Origin: a virus
DNA: 64,000 nt
IMG/VR virus record: IMGVR_UViG_3300049919_000418
Coordinates: 1-64,000 of that record
Strand: one strand, 5' to 3'
Positions within the stretch are counted from its first letter, which is position 1, and the number at the start of each line of letters is the position of its first letter. The position numbers were made by a program, and so were the translations under genes. Below the pieces are notes generated by a model, which was not told the DNA's origin, made no database searches, and saw only the letters and a list, made by a program, of their open reading frames with translations. This document shows positions 26,301-34,723 of the stretch, piece by piece.

Positions 26301-27520
26301 CTCCGGAATACGCAAAGCAAGTTAGCGAAGAAAATAAGCGAAATTCTCAAGACGAAGAAATTTATCAAAAAGCTTTGGTTAAATTAAAAGCGGGCGATGG
26401 CGCGGGCGCGGCGATTGATTTGGCGTCACTGAATAAAAGAGATAGCGAAGTTAATACCCAGTTAGGGTTAGACCAAGAAGGCTCCCGCTCCCAAGCCGAA
26501 CCCTTTAAGGAGTTCCTTCAAGGAATGAAGGAAATTCGTGATTTAATTACCGGGGGAAAATCGCCTGACGCGGCAATAAATGACGGGTTAACAAAGAGCT
26601 CTCAAGATGCGGCGGGGATAACAGATACAAAACCATTAAATCCTACAGAGGGTTTAGTGGCGCAGTCGAATAAACTTTTAACTACTGCCACTTCGAACCT
26701 TGGCGTTGATATAAGGAACCTTAGTGCAATGATGCAAAAAGAGGCGGCGGTGGCCGGGTTTAGCTCAAAAGCCGATACTTACGCTGGAATAGAATCATCT
26801 TTGAATTCTGAGCTTGGGGCTTTGAAAGCAAAATACGGAGATGGGCAGCCGACCACAGAACAATTAAGTTCGGCTAGAACAAATTCCAGCAATGTTGGAT
26901 TCAAACAAAGCTTAGATGTTTTAGGGAATGGTCAAACGACAGCGGTTGCCACCCCTGCGGGTTCAGTTAGTTATTATTCAGGTGGGGACACAAGACTTAG
27001 GAGTTTTGGTGATAGAGCGAAAGCTATTGTTGAAACGGGCCAAATAGACCCGTATAAAAGAACTAACACAAAAGAAGATTATGATTATATTAAGGGCGAA
27101 CTCGAATACGCTAAAACAAAAGCGCCCGAAGGATCGGCTCAGAGAAAAGTTCTTGATAAATTCGAGAAGGAAAACTTAAATGTTTACGGAAGGGGCGCGG
27201 GACTTGAAAAACAAGCCCCTTCAGTTGAAGATGGAAACAGAATGCAGGAAATTGTTGATTCTTTAAAGGTTCTTGCCGACGCTATTTCTGAAAACGCCAG
27301 CGCGAGCAAAACCGAGCGGGAAAAAGCGGTGAAGCTAGAAAGTAAACCAACAGAAGTAAATGTTAATGGAAACCATGTTGTTGAAGTGGTTACGAAAAAT
27401 TCTGGGTTAACAAACGCAGACGGCGTTTTAATTGCAAATCTCGTTAAGTCCATACTTGAAGCAAAGGAAAAAAATCCAAACGCCGTGGCGGCTGGATTTA
27501 CCCCCAACCTTAAAGGATGA
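20369..27520 (+). CDS. Tail tape measure protein
   Basis: 2,383 residues, the longest gene here. Residues about 60-400 are the helical tape-measure core (NDRMVAFAATTSIVYGVGKAF; ALANIQVNVKVTNQEM; QTTARGGPAIGNAFKTIFTKL). Hydrophobic stretches occur near 420-445 and 1210-1275 (GSVVGDSMG; TFGPWGTAIGVAVGATAAY). Six copies of a short A-x-G-x-x-P motif occur, five between 21977 and 23590 and one at the C-terminus (27485-27511). Between two of them lies a globular insert (about residues 640-790) with a GNAT-like stretch (KGDGRLLFNRLLDVSKRMKKPI by its ends). The protein sets tail length and is ejected with DNA; at about 1.5 angstroms per residue it implies a tail of very roughly 350 nm. Confidence 0.93.
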   Translation: MSETVKFPLDFDSSPAYASVNRLASYTQKKLGSINVGGGTGFAKANREARAFSQTLEFANDRMVAFAATTSIVYGVGKAFLSLYQNALKAEQALANIQVNVKVTNQEMTTLTSDLFKAANATGNSFYVAAEAAAEFGRQGLKVADIAKATSSALVLTQISGMDVASSVKTLTAAINTFGKDAIGYEGLVNKMAAADTNFAVSSKDIAEAISRVGSTAKDAGVNLDQLIAAVTSVQQTTARGGPAIGNAFKTIFTKLQSDETAAALENVGIATKDSEGNFLNAIDVLKDLAQGYDNLTDSQQANVSKKIGGVYQINIVKALIGDLAKSTSAYGQALGIVGRAQNEAFIKSEFLGRTSLNKINEAKNGFVQLGAAIGKLGVNSSVGDLASQFADLTSSIGEALNKDPETASAGEKIGQSVVKGVINAISGPGLALLAVGLAKLSTSIFGRFTKDIGGTLLGKGPEKTVSKMGGIIEENKQRIISIQNERVYNASLLQGNTALQQRLALVAKIASSSMAQAAAPIMGTNSGTRIVPRKAFAGGMIPAVNREARDINKGVGGAGMGAKPAIKKIRMSQGGRPENVVVNSHEVIVRDYLGTGADAVFNKNMIAQAGGMDKVKELGKIEKVSGSVNTFASGLKPKINAYKSGGGRAWTTENGSFLKVYNQKDKIDVDLITSAKKGDGRLLFNRLLDVSKRMKKPIHSQTLLSQRADWGKMSGKKTNFDKLKVLYPQLAWRDQKGVKNEMMFGVREKGGLDSAWHKDTSLRTVKKYVNKLSPDEFSRKNFNFLNLKTRNNFAGGYTPKSASSRMLSGRNGFQSEWIKSKAKQSGLPLSKNGFPQNPEDALKMADSFRGLYPHSQGMFGFAGGFVPNFARGRKKKRGEKNSGGAFNDGSVSPEWAARYGKWNDINDPTTSKRKQDQDALAKKQLKEERNAQIRANYAEKQESKRLEAEKNEPEPRPTSFYFPASPKLPGYSNFSRYYPERGNGNPFPEKSNKKQIEINAASVRSSGAQYIDSIDNPVPSPSEAIRSRMQSQFDVGGNLRVRPNISTDYVSRDKFPNLSVSPYLATGGIPAINASEQRKREARLRGREANHAGWQRNEKAAELWELRKNKRSLRGLKGGRGNSSQPGAMSNEIFDENGASVSQMTQEQKNADSHNIFAELIAKNPSASKKEVEAFAGEAMSKGGGVIDKKRTREMVRETRGNRNQKTLMRTAITGGALSFAGSVVGDSMGEGGQKAGNAISTVTSAATFGSTFGPWGTAIGVAVGATAAYSTYLKEALIPLGDMSKHLSELDIEAEKAKGNLSEYLGAKERGDALSKDPNASKEEIKASNRKQAVAIADMPEELRSKILSANAIGGDKGKSDMSDAISQFEQKTQGKLNSETALASVTSNADKNNTALGSFWRDLTRRKGDDGGKIQLDDEELNKSLVSFTQNYDFKALKEKADGGGPGNSLAKAALGFSKQGDFNGFLKANKGLGIVSDKIIDDALVTTTNVSLSQLTNAFKRATQNEEKVAKIQEEIANRAEKTKAAFEDFKKYEKSFGRKNALEGTVSSNSNSLMNARLGIVANQPGTSDSVKNALAYSQEMGDLGQQEEKSKRDLSASLLKIVGETYTDKGRGALNKAGGENFVSNFLKSGLDSGNADQMLASLLKVAENSEDISGESKIELETLNNEYKAQSLEIMTNRQIALEQLKAVQEISRKQKFDQLIESLQSKDPMQAAFDSLDFADLKNSVLKPDSKTVKKEQDIRTEAIRNRNSDPLVNLIGDRVTKAQNLIKLDEEKKKNGEQGLNVTDVAKTKRDIINGNFVMQNDFESKGNIAASKSLEAKRALKESNFEIASGGGIQASMQKGINVLLAAASNLDSPRFKEDRARLIDQADSIRGRMQPLTGQSGKYSEAQLKIDSEINKTRDSTSITGAAKEDAIKRLLETKRLLSFGDEKGALAVASPTNGRAYSDTQKIIEERLANRPKQKHAAAFQTPEYAKQVSEENKRNSQDEEIYQKALVKLKAGDGAGAAIDLASLNKRDSEVNTQLGLDQEGSRSQAEPFKEFLQGMKEIRDLITGGKSPDAAINDGLTKSSQDAAGITDTKPLNPTEGLVAQSNKLLTTATSNLGVDIRNLSAMMQKEAAVAGFSSKADTYAGIESSLNSELGALKAKYGDGQPTTEQLSSARTNSSNVGFKQSLDVLGNGQTTAVATPAGSVSYYSGGDTRLRSFGDRAKAIVETGQIDPYKRTNTKEDYDYIKGELEYAKTKAPEGSAQRKVLDKFEKENLNVYGRGAGLEKQAPSVEDGNRMQEIVDSLKVLADAISENASASKTEREKAVKLESKPTEVNVNGNHVVEVVTKNSGLTNADGVLIANLVKSILEAKEKNPNAVAAGFTPNLKG

Positions 27521-29427
27521 TAATTTTCAATGAAGCGCAAACCCTTGGATATTCCACCAAATTTAACTATCTTGGGAATGCATTTAATTATAATAATAGT
27601 TCAACTATTAGCATTAAAGGGCGGCTACAAAGCGACCGGGTTTTTGACGGCTCCCCCAACACTTTTTTTGGGCTCGCATATGTAAGTGAAGGTGGGGAAA
27701 TTTACTACAATGGCTCCCCTCTTCTTTACAATGGAACAGGTTTAACCTATAACGGGCTCGAAAACCAATGGACCCCACTTTACGGATCGCCAACCATATC
27801 AAGCGGGCTATCTCCAGAAATGTCGGGCAATCTTTATTTCGAAGGTGGCTACACTTATATAAATATTCAGGATACTGGAAATATTTTATCCGGTCTCTCT
27901 TCGGGATCAAATATCTATTCTCCGCTTTATGACATTTGGGACGAAATGTATGCAATTAAAGAGCGTTTCGCAGATTTCCAAGAAATATTTATGAATGGTG
28001 CCTCTATTGGCTCGGGCCGCGTCACTAAAATAACGTTTCCAGAATCAAAAGATCCGAGAGTTTCTAAATATGAAGCTGAGATTGAACTATATAGAACGGG
28101 AAATCTTTATAATTTAGTTGGGCCAAACTACTCAAACGTGGTTATAGATAACGATTTTTGTAAATATACCTCGAACTTCAATGGAAGTTTTGACCTTAAA
28201 ACGGATCGCGACGGGGTAATTTCATATGACCGCTCCTTTGGTTTTAATTGTATTGACCCTAATTTATCCAGCGGGCTTTACCTACAAAAGGTCAAAAACT
28301 TCGCATCGGGAATTATTTATAATGACCCCGCTTTTGAAGTTGCTTTCAAACCATACCCAAGCTTTTACCAAAATGAAGGATCAAGACTTTTTTCCGAGAG
28401 TTACGATACCCTTCAAGGATCATATAACTTCTCTGAGAAATTCCAAGGCCCAACTTCGGGGTGGAATTACAGATGGAATAACAACATGTCCGTTAATTTC
28501 GAAAACGAGGGGTTCTCCACCGTTTCCGAAAGGGGAACCATTATAGGCGTTAGAAAAAACACTTTGGACTCCGCATATGCGGGCATGGAATTCGCAGAAG
28601 AAACAGCGATTCAAAGAGCATCCAGTTTTTTCGCCGCTTACTCCTCTTCATCTGGGGATTGCCTTAGCGGATTGTTTCTTAAAACAAGGAACAAAATCAT
28701 TAATGAAGCTGAGGGAACGATTGAATATTCTTTTGACTATTCCAGTGATCCCCTCTCAAACGGCGCTTTTACCGTCCAACGTGATCTTCAATTCTCAAGA
28801 TCTGATGACGGGAGCTCAACAATTTCGGAGCGGGGGTCTGTTCGTAATTCAAACGGCGCTACAAGCCCTTTGAAGTTAACGGCAGCGGTTAATTATTTTA
28901 ATTCTAATATTTCTGGAGGAATTAACGGTAGAATTTTTGATACTTACTACTCTCAAGCTTCTGGTTGCGGATGTTCGGGCGCGGCTGCAAGCGGCGACCT
29001 AAGAAGAGCAGGAATAGAACATTCATACTCCGATTATAACGGACTGTTTGGATACTCCTATGTCTTTCGCGATCAATGCACAAGTTTGACAAACGGAGCC
29101 TTCTTCGTTTCAAACGAAAAAAACACAACAAAATCCGTTCACAATTTCTTTCTTGGTATAACGCCATATGACGGTGAAATAGCCCAAAGACAAAATACAA
29201 GCAGTTTAACAAGCGAAAAACAAACAATTTCCGTCCTTTGCAACACAACGGGCAAAATAATTGATGACTATCTTGCGGCGGCAAAAACAAAAATCTCAGT
29301 TCCGGATTCAAATACATACTTTATGGAGTCGGCGGAGTATTCTTTTGAACCCGATAACTCTAAATTTGTTTTGAGCTTGGGCTACAACTACACTGGAAAC
29401 AAAGTTTACAGCGATTACAATGTTTAA
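27517..29427 (+). CDS. Distal tail protein A
   Basis: 636 residues, overlapping the tape measure stop by four bases (ATGA). The protein is beta-rich and Ser/Asn/Gly/Tyr-rich. The N-terminus (TLGYSTKFNYLGNAFNYNNS) is followed by a long run of antiparallel-looking segments with EIELYRTGNLYNLVG and a cluster GCGCSG near residue 487. A similar beta pattern, including a DxDG/S-SxSxS motif, recurs in the next gene, suggesting the two are paralogues. Position right after the tape measure is that of distal tail proteins that start the tail tip. Function beyond structure is inferred. Confidence 0.55.
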   Translation: MIIFNEAQTLGYSTKFNYLGNAFNYNNSSTISIKGRLQSDRVFDGSPNTFFGLAYVSEGGEIYYNGSPLLYNGTGLTYNGLENQWTPLYGSPTISSGLSPEMSGNLYFEGGYTYINIQDTGNILSGLSSGSNIYSPLYDIWDEMYAIKERFADFQEIFMNGASIGSGRVTKITFPESKDPRVSKYEAEIELYRTGNLYNLVGPNYSNVVIDNDFCKYTSNFNGSFDLKTDRDGVISYDRSFGFNCIDPNLSSGLYLQKVKNFASGIIYNDPAFEVAFKPYPSFYQNEGSRLFSESYDTLQGSYNFSEKFQGPTSGWNYRWNNNMSVNFENEGFSTVSERGTIIGVRKNTLDSAYAGMEFAEETAIQRASSFFAAYSSSSGDCLSGLFLKTRNKIINEAEGTIEYSFDYSSDPLSNGAFTVQRDLQFSRSDDGSSTISERGSVRNSNGATSPLKLTAAVNYFNSNISGGINGRIFDTYYSQASGCGCSGAAASGDLRRAGIEHSYSDYNGLFGYSYVFRDQCTSLTNGAFFVSNEKNTTKSVHNFFLGITPYDGEIAQRQNTSSLTSEKQTISVLCNTTGKIIDDYLAAAKTKISVPDSNTYFMESAEYSFEPDNSKFVLSLGYNYTGNKVYSDYNV

Positions 29428-31048
29428 GATTCTTTATGATAATCAGAACCCGTTTGAGGGTATAGCTCCGACTCCGTTGGTGTCAAGAACAATTACGCCT
29501 CTATATTATTCCAAAAGACACGGCGACGTTGACTCGTTTACCCTTCGCGGAACAATCACTGGGGCTCATTGCCCCGATGGTAACGAATTTTCTGGGTTTT
29601 GGGCTAAAAGCAACCAATTGATTGATCGTTTCTCCAAGCCGTTTAGAAGTTTCAAAATCATTGAAGAGGCGGTTTCGAACTCCAGAACTCTTTATTCTAA
29701 CGGATTTGCAATTATAAGAAGCATTGATTTTGAAGATAGCGTATATGCGGGAATACTTCCGTTCACGGTTTCCCTTGACGTTTTTAGAGAGGGGTCTTTC
29801 GCAAGCTATGGGGTGGTTGATCCATCGCAAAAAATTTCCTTCGATCAGGGGCAAAATGGTGATGTTACTATTTCAAAATCAACAAGCGCGAATGGATTCA
29901 ATACTAATTTTAGCGCTTTGGAAAACGCAAAAGCGTTCGTTCAAAATATAACGGGAATCGGTTCCGTTATCGCCCCCTCATTCGTTTCATCCGTGGGGAT
30001 GAATAGCGCGATTTTAGTAGGGCTCCAAGAGAAAATAAATAGATTTACCGGCTCCTATCAGGTTGACGAAAGCTGGGTTTACAACAACTACGGCAACAAC
30101 CTTAGTCATAGTATTTACGAGAAAGCGGTTACCATTGACTCTGGAGAGGACGGCTTTAGGGTCGCCATTAATGGCAAGCTACAGGGAGCGATAAACTCGT
30201 CATTTAACGATTTGCGGGCGAACTTTGATTTAATAGATCTTTACGGAGAAGCGGACGAGGTTTACTCTAAGTATTCGCCGGGCGAACTTTTTGTAAAACC
30301 AGTCAGTCGTCAAATTACTGAAAACACTCAAGATAAGTCAATTACGTTTTCGGTGGCTTACCTTGATAAATTTCAAGAAGACCCGTATTTAATCGATTCT
30401 ATTTCTGTTAATTGGGAATCAGAGACAAATAAAACGTGCGCCCAAGCTTCCGTTGAAATAAGATCAACTGATCCATGCCCTCAATCTCGTTGGACGAAAG
30501 TTAAAAATTACTCAGACTCTTTTTCAATTTCCGCTTGGATGAAAACTCGTTTGGCAAATTTAGGATATACTTTAATTTTTCCGAATAGGGCAACAACATT
30601 TTCTTCGTCATTTAACGAACAGGATGGCTCAATTTCACATTCTGCAACTCTTTGCGACAAAAAAATTACTATTCCGGCCCATTTTGATGATTTCAGTTAT
30701 ACGGCTTCAATAACGCCCGCGATGCCCACCTTTGTGCCCTTCCAAGGTCTTGACTCCGGGGGAGATTTTACCGTTCAAATGCTTGGCGGATTGAAGAGAA
30801 AAACCCTTACAATTAGCGGAACAGGCACAATTTCGTCGTGTTCAACCCTTGATCAGGCGAAAGCGAGCCTGCGCGAACATATAAATAATTTAAAATCTTT
30901 GTATTTAACTGGATACGATACGTTTCTATCTCAAGATAACGTTCAAACGGGAGACGGGAGCTCAAGAAACAGGCTGTCGTTTTCATTTTCATGGAATCAG
31001 ATTTCAACAACTGTTTTTAGCGATGCAGAATTGCGTTCCTCACTGTAA
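29420..31048 (+). CDS. Distal tail protein B, probable paralogue of A
   Basis: 542 residues starting eight bases before the previous stop. It is beta-rich. The N-terminus (MFKILYDNQNPFEGIAPTP...RTITPLYYSKRHGDVDSFTLRGTITG) resembles distal tail or minor tail subunits that bind the tube end. The C-terminal half carries repeated SITFSVAYLDKF and SFSFSWNQI patterns like those of the upstream gene. It ends before a promoter-like motif. Precise role is unknown. Confidence 0.5.
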   Translation: MFKILYDNQNPFEGIAPTPLVSRTITPLYYSKRHGDVDSFTLRGTITGAHCPDGNEFSGFWAKSNQLIDRFSKPFRSFKIIEEAVSNSRTLYSNGFAIIRSIDFEDSVYAGILPFTVSLDVFREGSFASYGVVDPSQKISFDQGQNGDVTISKSTSANGFNTNFSALENAKAFVQNITGIGSVIAPSFVSSVGMNSAILVGLQEKINRFTGSYQVDESWVYNNYGNNLSHSIYEKAVTIDSGEDGFRVAINGKLQGAINSSFNDLRANFDLIDLYGEADEVYSKYSPGELFVKPVSRQITENTQDKSITFSVAYLDKFQEDPYLIDSISVNWESETNKTCAQASVEIRSTDPCPQSRWTKVKNYSDSFSISAWMKTRLANLGYTLIFPNRATTFSSSFNEQDGSISHSATLCDKKITIPAHFDDFSYTASITPAMPTFVPFQGLDSGGDFTVQMLGGLKRKTLTISGTGTISSCSTLDQAKASLREHINNLKSLYLTGYDTFLSQDNVQTGDGSSRNRLSFSFSWNQISTTVFSDAELRSSL

Positions 31049-31053
31049 AGCCT

Positions 31054-31064
31054 TTTAAGTGTAA
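31054..31064 (+). promoter_or_regulatory. GTGTAA late-promoter-like motif (copy 9), upstream of tail-tip genes
   Basis: TTTAAGTGTAA six bases after a stop codon; the core ends 27 bases before ATG 31092. A GGTAAGGA-like ribosome site (about 31079-31086) precedes that ATG. Confidence 0.58.
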
Positions 31065-31091
31065 TTCCCGAAAGGAAGGGTAAGGATCTGA

Positions 31092-32216
31092 ATGAGTTTT
31101 CTCACGAAATACATGGAATACGGTTTGTCTAGCGCGGATTTAAGCGCTTGGCATATATTCAATGACGCTCAAGATTCCGGCCCGAATAATCACGATATCT
31201 CTTATGTCTCGGGCTCATCTCTTTTTGCTTCCGGGCGCGGCGCGTTTAACGGGCATTACATTGCCTTGGCGGGGGTTAACGCCGATTCTATTTCTGTTAT
31301 TTTTGATTTTCAGAAGATCAACCAAACAAGCCCGTGTCTGATTCTTTCAAACAACAACAACTCGGGTTTCGGGTTTTTTCTTGGTTGCACTCAGAATGGA
31401 GACTTTTTCCTTTACGTGAACTCCTCACAGGGCAAGATTATCAGATTTTTTGAATCAGTTAGAACGGCAAATCGCGCCATTCTTATTTTTTCCCGCTCGG
31501 GTAATTATTTTTCCCTATCCTCTTACTCACCTTTAACAAACTCGTTCGAAAGCCAAACAATAACAATTCAAGAGGCTGTTACTCTTCCCTCCTCGGATAT
31601 TAAATTCGGAAACAACACCGCATATTCCCCTCCTGAGTTTCCTAACGCTGCGTTTAACATCTATGAAATGGCGGTTGTTAGCAATGGATTTCCAAGTTTT
31701 ATTTTGCTCGACCTTTGTAAGGAAATTTACACCTCGGCATCTTCCCCAAGAAACGATTTTTTGTTTAAATTTGTCTCCGTTAAAGAAAAGTCAGATTCTC
31801 TCGGGCTAAATGTTATCACCAATAATACAGGCGCAGATACATCTATTCTCCTCCCTTACGTCGAAGCTGTAAGTGGGTTCTCGTATTTCCCTGAAACGGG
31901 GTTGCAGGCAGCCCGATTCTATCGAAACGGAATAAGAGAGGTTCCAACCATTTTCGATTCTTACGTTAGGTTTCCAGCCCAATCAAGCCTTGACATGGTT
32001 ACTTTCGACAATTTTGACTTATCTGTTAGTGTCTCCGGGGTTGGTTCGACATTTTCGGGCCACACAAACGGACTTTTCCCTCGCGACAAGGCTGTTTTAT
32101 TAATAAGCCCTTCAAGCAGAAGGTATTCGGGAAATTTTGTAACCCTTGACTCTGGAAATCTCTGTTATTCCAAAAATATCGTTTTTCCAAAAAAATCTAA
32201 TCTCATAACTATTTAA
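31092..32216 (+). CDS. Tail-tip protein with lectin-like (concanavalin-type) fold
   Basis: 374 residues from an ATG with a plausible AAGG ribosome site. Residues about 30-215 show the alternating beta pattern of LamG/concanavalin-like domains: GAFNGHYIALAGVNADSISVIFDF, then SGFGFFLGCTQNGDFFLYVNSS, RAILIFSRSGNYFSLSSY and FNIYEMAVVSNGF at the end, each quoted as short pieces. Such domains often bind sugars. The C-terminal part is beta-rich and unassigned. Family knowledge links them to glycan contact; use in host recognition is inference. The next gene starts on its stop codon's last base. Confidence 0.5.
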   Translation: MSFLTKYMEYGLSSADLSAWHIFNDAQDSGPNNHDISYVSGSSLFASGRGAFNGHYIALAGVNADSISVIFDFQKINQTSPCLILSNNNNSGFGFFLGCTQNGDFFLYVNSSQGKIIRFFESVRTANRAILIFSRSGNYFSLSSYSPLTNSFESQTITIQEAVTLPSSDIKFGNNTAYSPPEFPNAAFNIYEMAVVSNGFPSFILLDLCKEIYTSASSPRNDFLFKFVSVKEKSDSLGLNVITNNTGADTSILLPYVEAVSGFSYFPETGLQAARFYRNGIREVPTIFDSYVRFPAQSSLDMVTFDNFDLSVSVSGVGSTFSGHTNGLFPRDKAVLLISPSSRRYSGNFVTLDSGNLCYSKNIVFPKKSNLITI

Positions 32217-34723
32217 TGTCTGTCAAATCCATTGATACCGTTGTAATCCCCGGATTTCAAAATTACTCGCTTTACTCTTTTCAATACGCTCCCGGCCTTT
32301 CTGGCGGATATGGAAGTGTTGACGCGGAGTTTTTGAGTCGTGACGGACTTTATAATACCGCTTCACTTGATTCGTCTTTAAATCAACATTCATTTTTTAA
32401 CATAAAAATAACAACGGGCAACGGCGCGTCCAATTCGCTTGGCTTCTTTACCATTGCGGAGTATGAGACTTCAAAAACCGGACAATTCAAGGTTTTGAAG
32501 GTTAAATTCGTGGATAAGTCTGTTGAGCTTGATCGATACTTGGTGTGTCTTCGTGGAAAAGTGGGATACGACAATACCGCTCTTTTAAAACTAAGCTCTG
32601 ACGAACGCGCAACCATTTCCGGGGCGGTGCAATCTTCTGGTCGTCTTATTTGGATTGGTGAAAGTGATGAAAACTGCAAAGAGGCTATTTTGAATTCTTC
32701 CAAACAAGATCCTTGCGATCCTTGCGATAGTAGTTCACCAAAAAACGCCATTAATTGCGCTGAATTCTATTTAAAAACAAAAAGAACTTATAGCTACACA
32801 CTCACGGATTTGTTGCAGAAACTCAGCTCTAGTTCCATGGGTATTTCCTTCACAACGTCGTTGAAATACAACGATCTTAAATTTGATTACTTTGGAACGG
32901 TTCGCGAGGTTTTAAACAACATATGCTCTGAAATCGGACTCTCATTCTACTATGATGCCGCAACAGGCGTTGTTAAAATTGTCGACGTTAGATACGGCAT
33001 CAACATTAATGTTAAAAACATATACGACACAAACGTTAAACACAAGATTCTTGAAGAAAGTATTAAGAAGTCACGACAAGGCTCTAAGGATTATTTTGGC
33101 GTATCATCTTTTCAACGAGAGGGCGAAGAAAGAAGCTATGCTTGTGAGCTTAAGATTTGTAAAAAACTGAAGTTAATGCCATTGGTTATTGACGATCTAA
33201 TGACTACTGCGGCGCACTTTGCAACCGATCCAATTATTTCCTCGAATCTTTTTGATAGGCTCGAATTCTATAGCACCTTAACTGGCCGTGTTAGTCGTGA
33301 GTTTCGCGATATGTTTTTATGGTATCAAGAGTATAAATTTAATAAACCTTCCGACGTTGAAGCGAAAAAGAATGAAAAACTTACAGCACTCAACGGTATG
33401 AAAATTAAAAAAGTTTTCCACGATGAAGCGGCTGACACTGAAGATAGACATATTTATAGAATTCTATCCCGTATAGAAACATCTAAGAATTTCGATTCCG
33501 TCGAAGAGAATGTTATAAAAGAAAAACCATATTATTTCTTGGCGGAAATTGACGAGATTGAAGATGAGAAAATTCATAATTTAGAGGAATCACTTTGCAA
33601 TTCTTTCTTTGGTCAATATTGGATTCGCAAGTATAAACAACATTGGACCAGTCTTAGTTATAACACGATGTCTCCCGATGGAAACATTCAATATTACGAT
33701 TTCAAAAACCCAATAAACCTTCCTTTCGCGGATATTATAACTGAAGCGGGCGGAAATCTAGCAAACAGCGCAATTTTCAATAGGGTTGATAACGATTCGT
33801 TTTACTTCATGTCTCGTCCCGCGATGTATTCTCCCGCCTCGCTAAGTGACGGAATTAAAGCTAATATCAAAAAAAGTATCGACAAATACTCTTACTCGGA
33901 AATATCCATCCCAAATGATCTTAAAAATAAATTTGCCGAAGCGAGTTTCGGCCTGCCAGAATACGATCCGAAAAGATACAAAGTATATTGTGTCGGATCG
34001 GAAATGGGAGCCGGAACAGGGGTATCCTTATCTATCAGTTCTGCGAAACATCCAGAAGAATTACCGAATGTAATAATTCCAATTAACGCATGTGAAAAAT
34101 ACACGAGCTACGGATTGGAAAGCGCTAATTCAAAAAAGTTCAACGTTCAATTTAAAGACGCCGCGTTTTCGATAACTATGCCTGTTCAATCTGATTCTGG
34201 CAGCAATCACGCCGGATATATCGCGTTAATTCAAAGATCTGGCGATGACAAGGAGGTCGCTATTCCAAAATATGAAGCCTATTCCTCTGGAGCTGTGCCG
34301 TCCGTTAATTCGGCAAGCCTTGGAATTCAATTGAATTCATATGATGCTTCCGCGAACGATCTTGACCTTTTGGTAGGAAGTAGTAGTCCTACGGTTTGCC
34401 AATTAAGCCCATCTAAAATAGCCGCGCTTATCAATAAATTCACCGCGTTGTTAAATTATTCTGTTAGAAACTCCGAAGAGAGAACCTACAAACTTGAAGG
34501 CGTTCCTTACAATATGTATAACCCCCTTGACGGATTAACATCATTTTCTATGATTATAGGCTCTTCCGGTCTTACCACCTCGCTTAATTTCAGCAACACA
34601 TTCGCATTTAAACTAACCCCCGATCTTTTGCTTAAAAAACTGAAGTATCTAAGGCTTCAACAATTCGGCATACCGAAAGGTAAACTGATTGACGATTCGG
34701 GCGGAAACGTCCCTTCAATCTAA
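32216..34723 (+). CDS. Tail hub protein (gp27/tail-associated-like)
   Basis: 835 residues. Residues about 205-275 carry SYTLTDLLQKLSSSSMGISF, then FGTVREVLNNICSEIGLSFYYDAATGVVKIVDVRYG by its ends, a pattern of hub proteins whose first domain binds the tube and the second recruits the tail tip. A Cys-rich loop DPCDPCD (about 163-169) may bind metal. The middle is charged and helical (DEIEDEKIHNLEESLCNSFFGQYWIRKYKQHW) and the C-terminus beta-rich. It overlaps neighbours by one base each side, showing a tail-tip operon from 31092. The hub would organise the fibres encoded downstream. Confidence 0.6.
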   Translation: MSVKSIDTVVIPGFQNYSLYSFQYAPGLSGGYGSVDAEFLSRDGLYNTASLDSSLNQHSFFNIKITTGNGASNSLGFFTIAEYETSKTGQFKVLKVKFVDKSVELDRYLVCLRGKVGYDNTALLKLSSDERATISGAVQSSGRLIWIGESDENCKEAILNSSKQDPCDPCDSSSPKNAINCAEFYLKTKRTYSYTLTDLLQKLSSSSMGISFTTSLKYNDLKFDYFGTVREVLNNICSEIGLSFYYDAATGVVKIVDVRYGININVKNIYDTNVKHKILEESIKKSRQGSKDYFGVSSFQREGEERSYACELKICKKLKLMPLVIDDLMTTAAHFATDPIISSNLFDRLEFYSTLTGRVSREFRDMFLWYQEYKFNKPSDVEAKKNEKLTALNGMKIKKVFHDEAADTEDRHIYRILSRIETSKNFDSVEENVIKEKPYYFLAEIDEIEDEKIHNLEESLCNSFFGQYWIRKYKQHWTSLSYNTMSPDGNIQYYDFKNPINLPFADIITEAGGNLANSAIFNRVDNDSFYFMSRPAMYSPASLSDGIKANIKKSIDKYSYSEISIPNDLKNKFAEASFGLPEYDPKRYKVYCVGSEMGAGTGVSLSISSAKHPEELPNVIIPINACEKYTSYGLESANSKKFNVQFKDAAFSITMPVQSDSGSNHAGYIALIQRSGDDKEVAIPKYEAYSSGAVPSVNSASLGIQLNSYDASANDLDLLVGSSSPTVCQLSPSKIAALINKFTALLNYSVRNSEERTYKLEGVPYNMYNPLDGLTSFSMIIGSSGLTTSLNFSNTFAFKLTPDLLLKKLKYLRLQQFGIPKGKLIDDSGGNVPSI

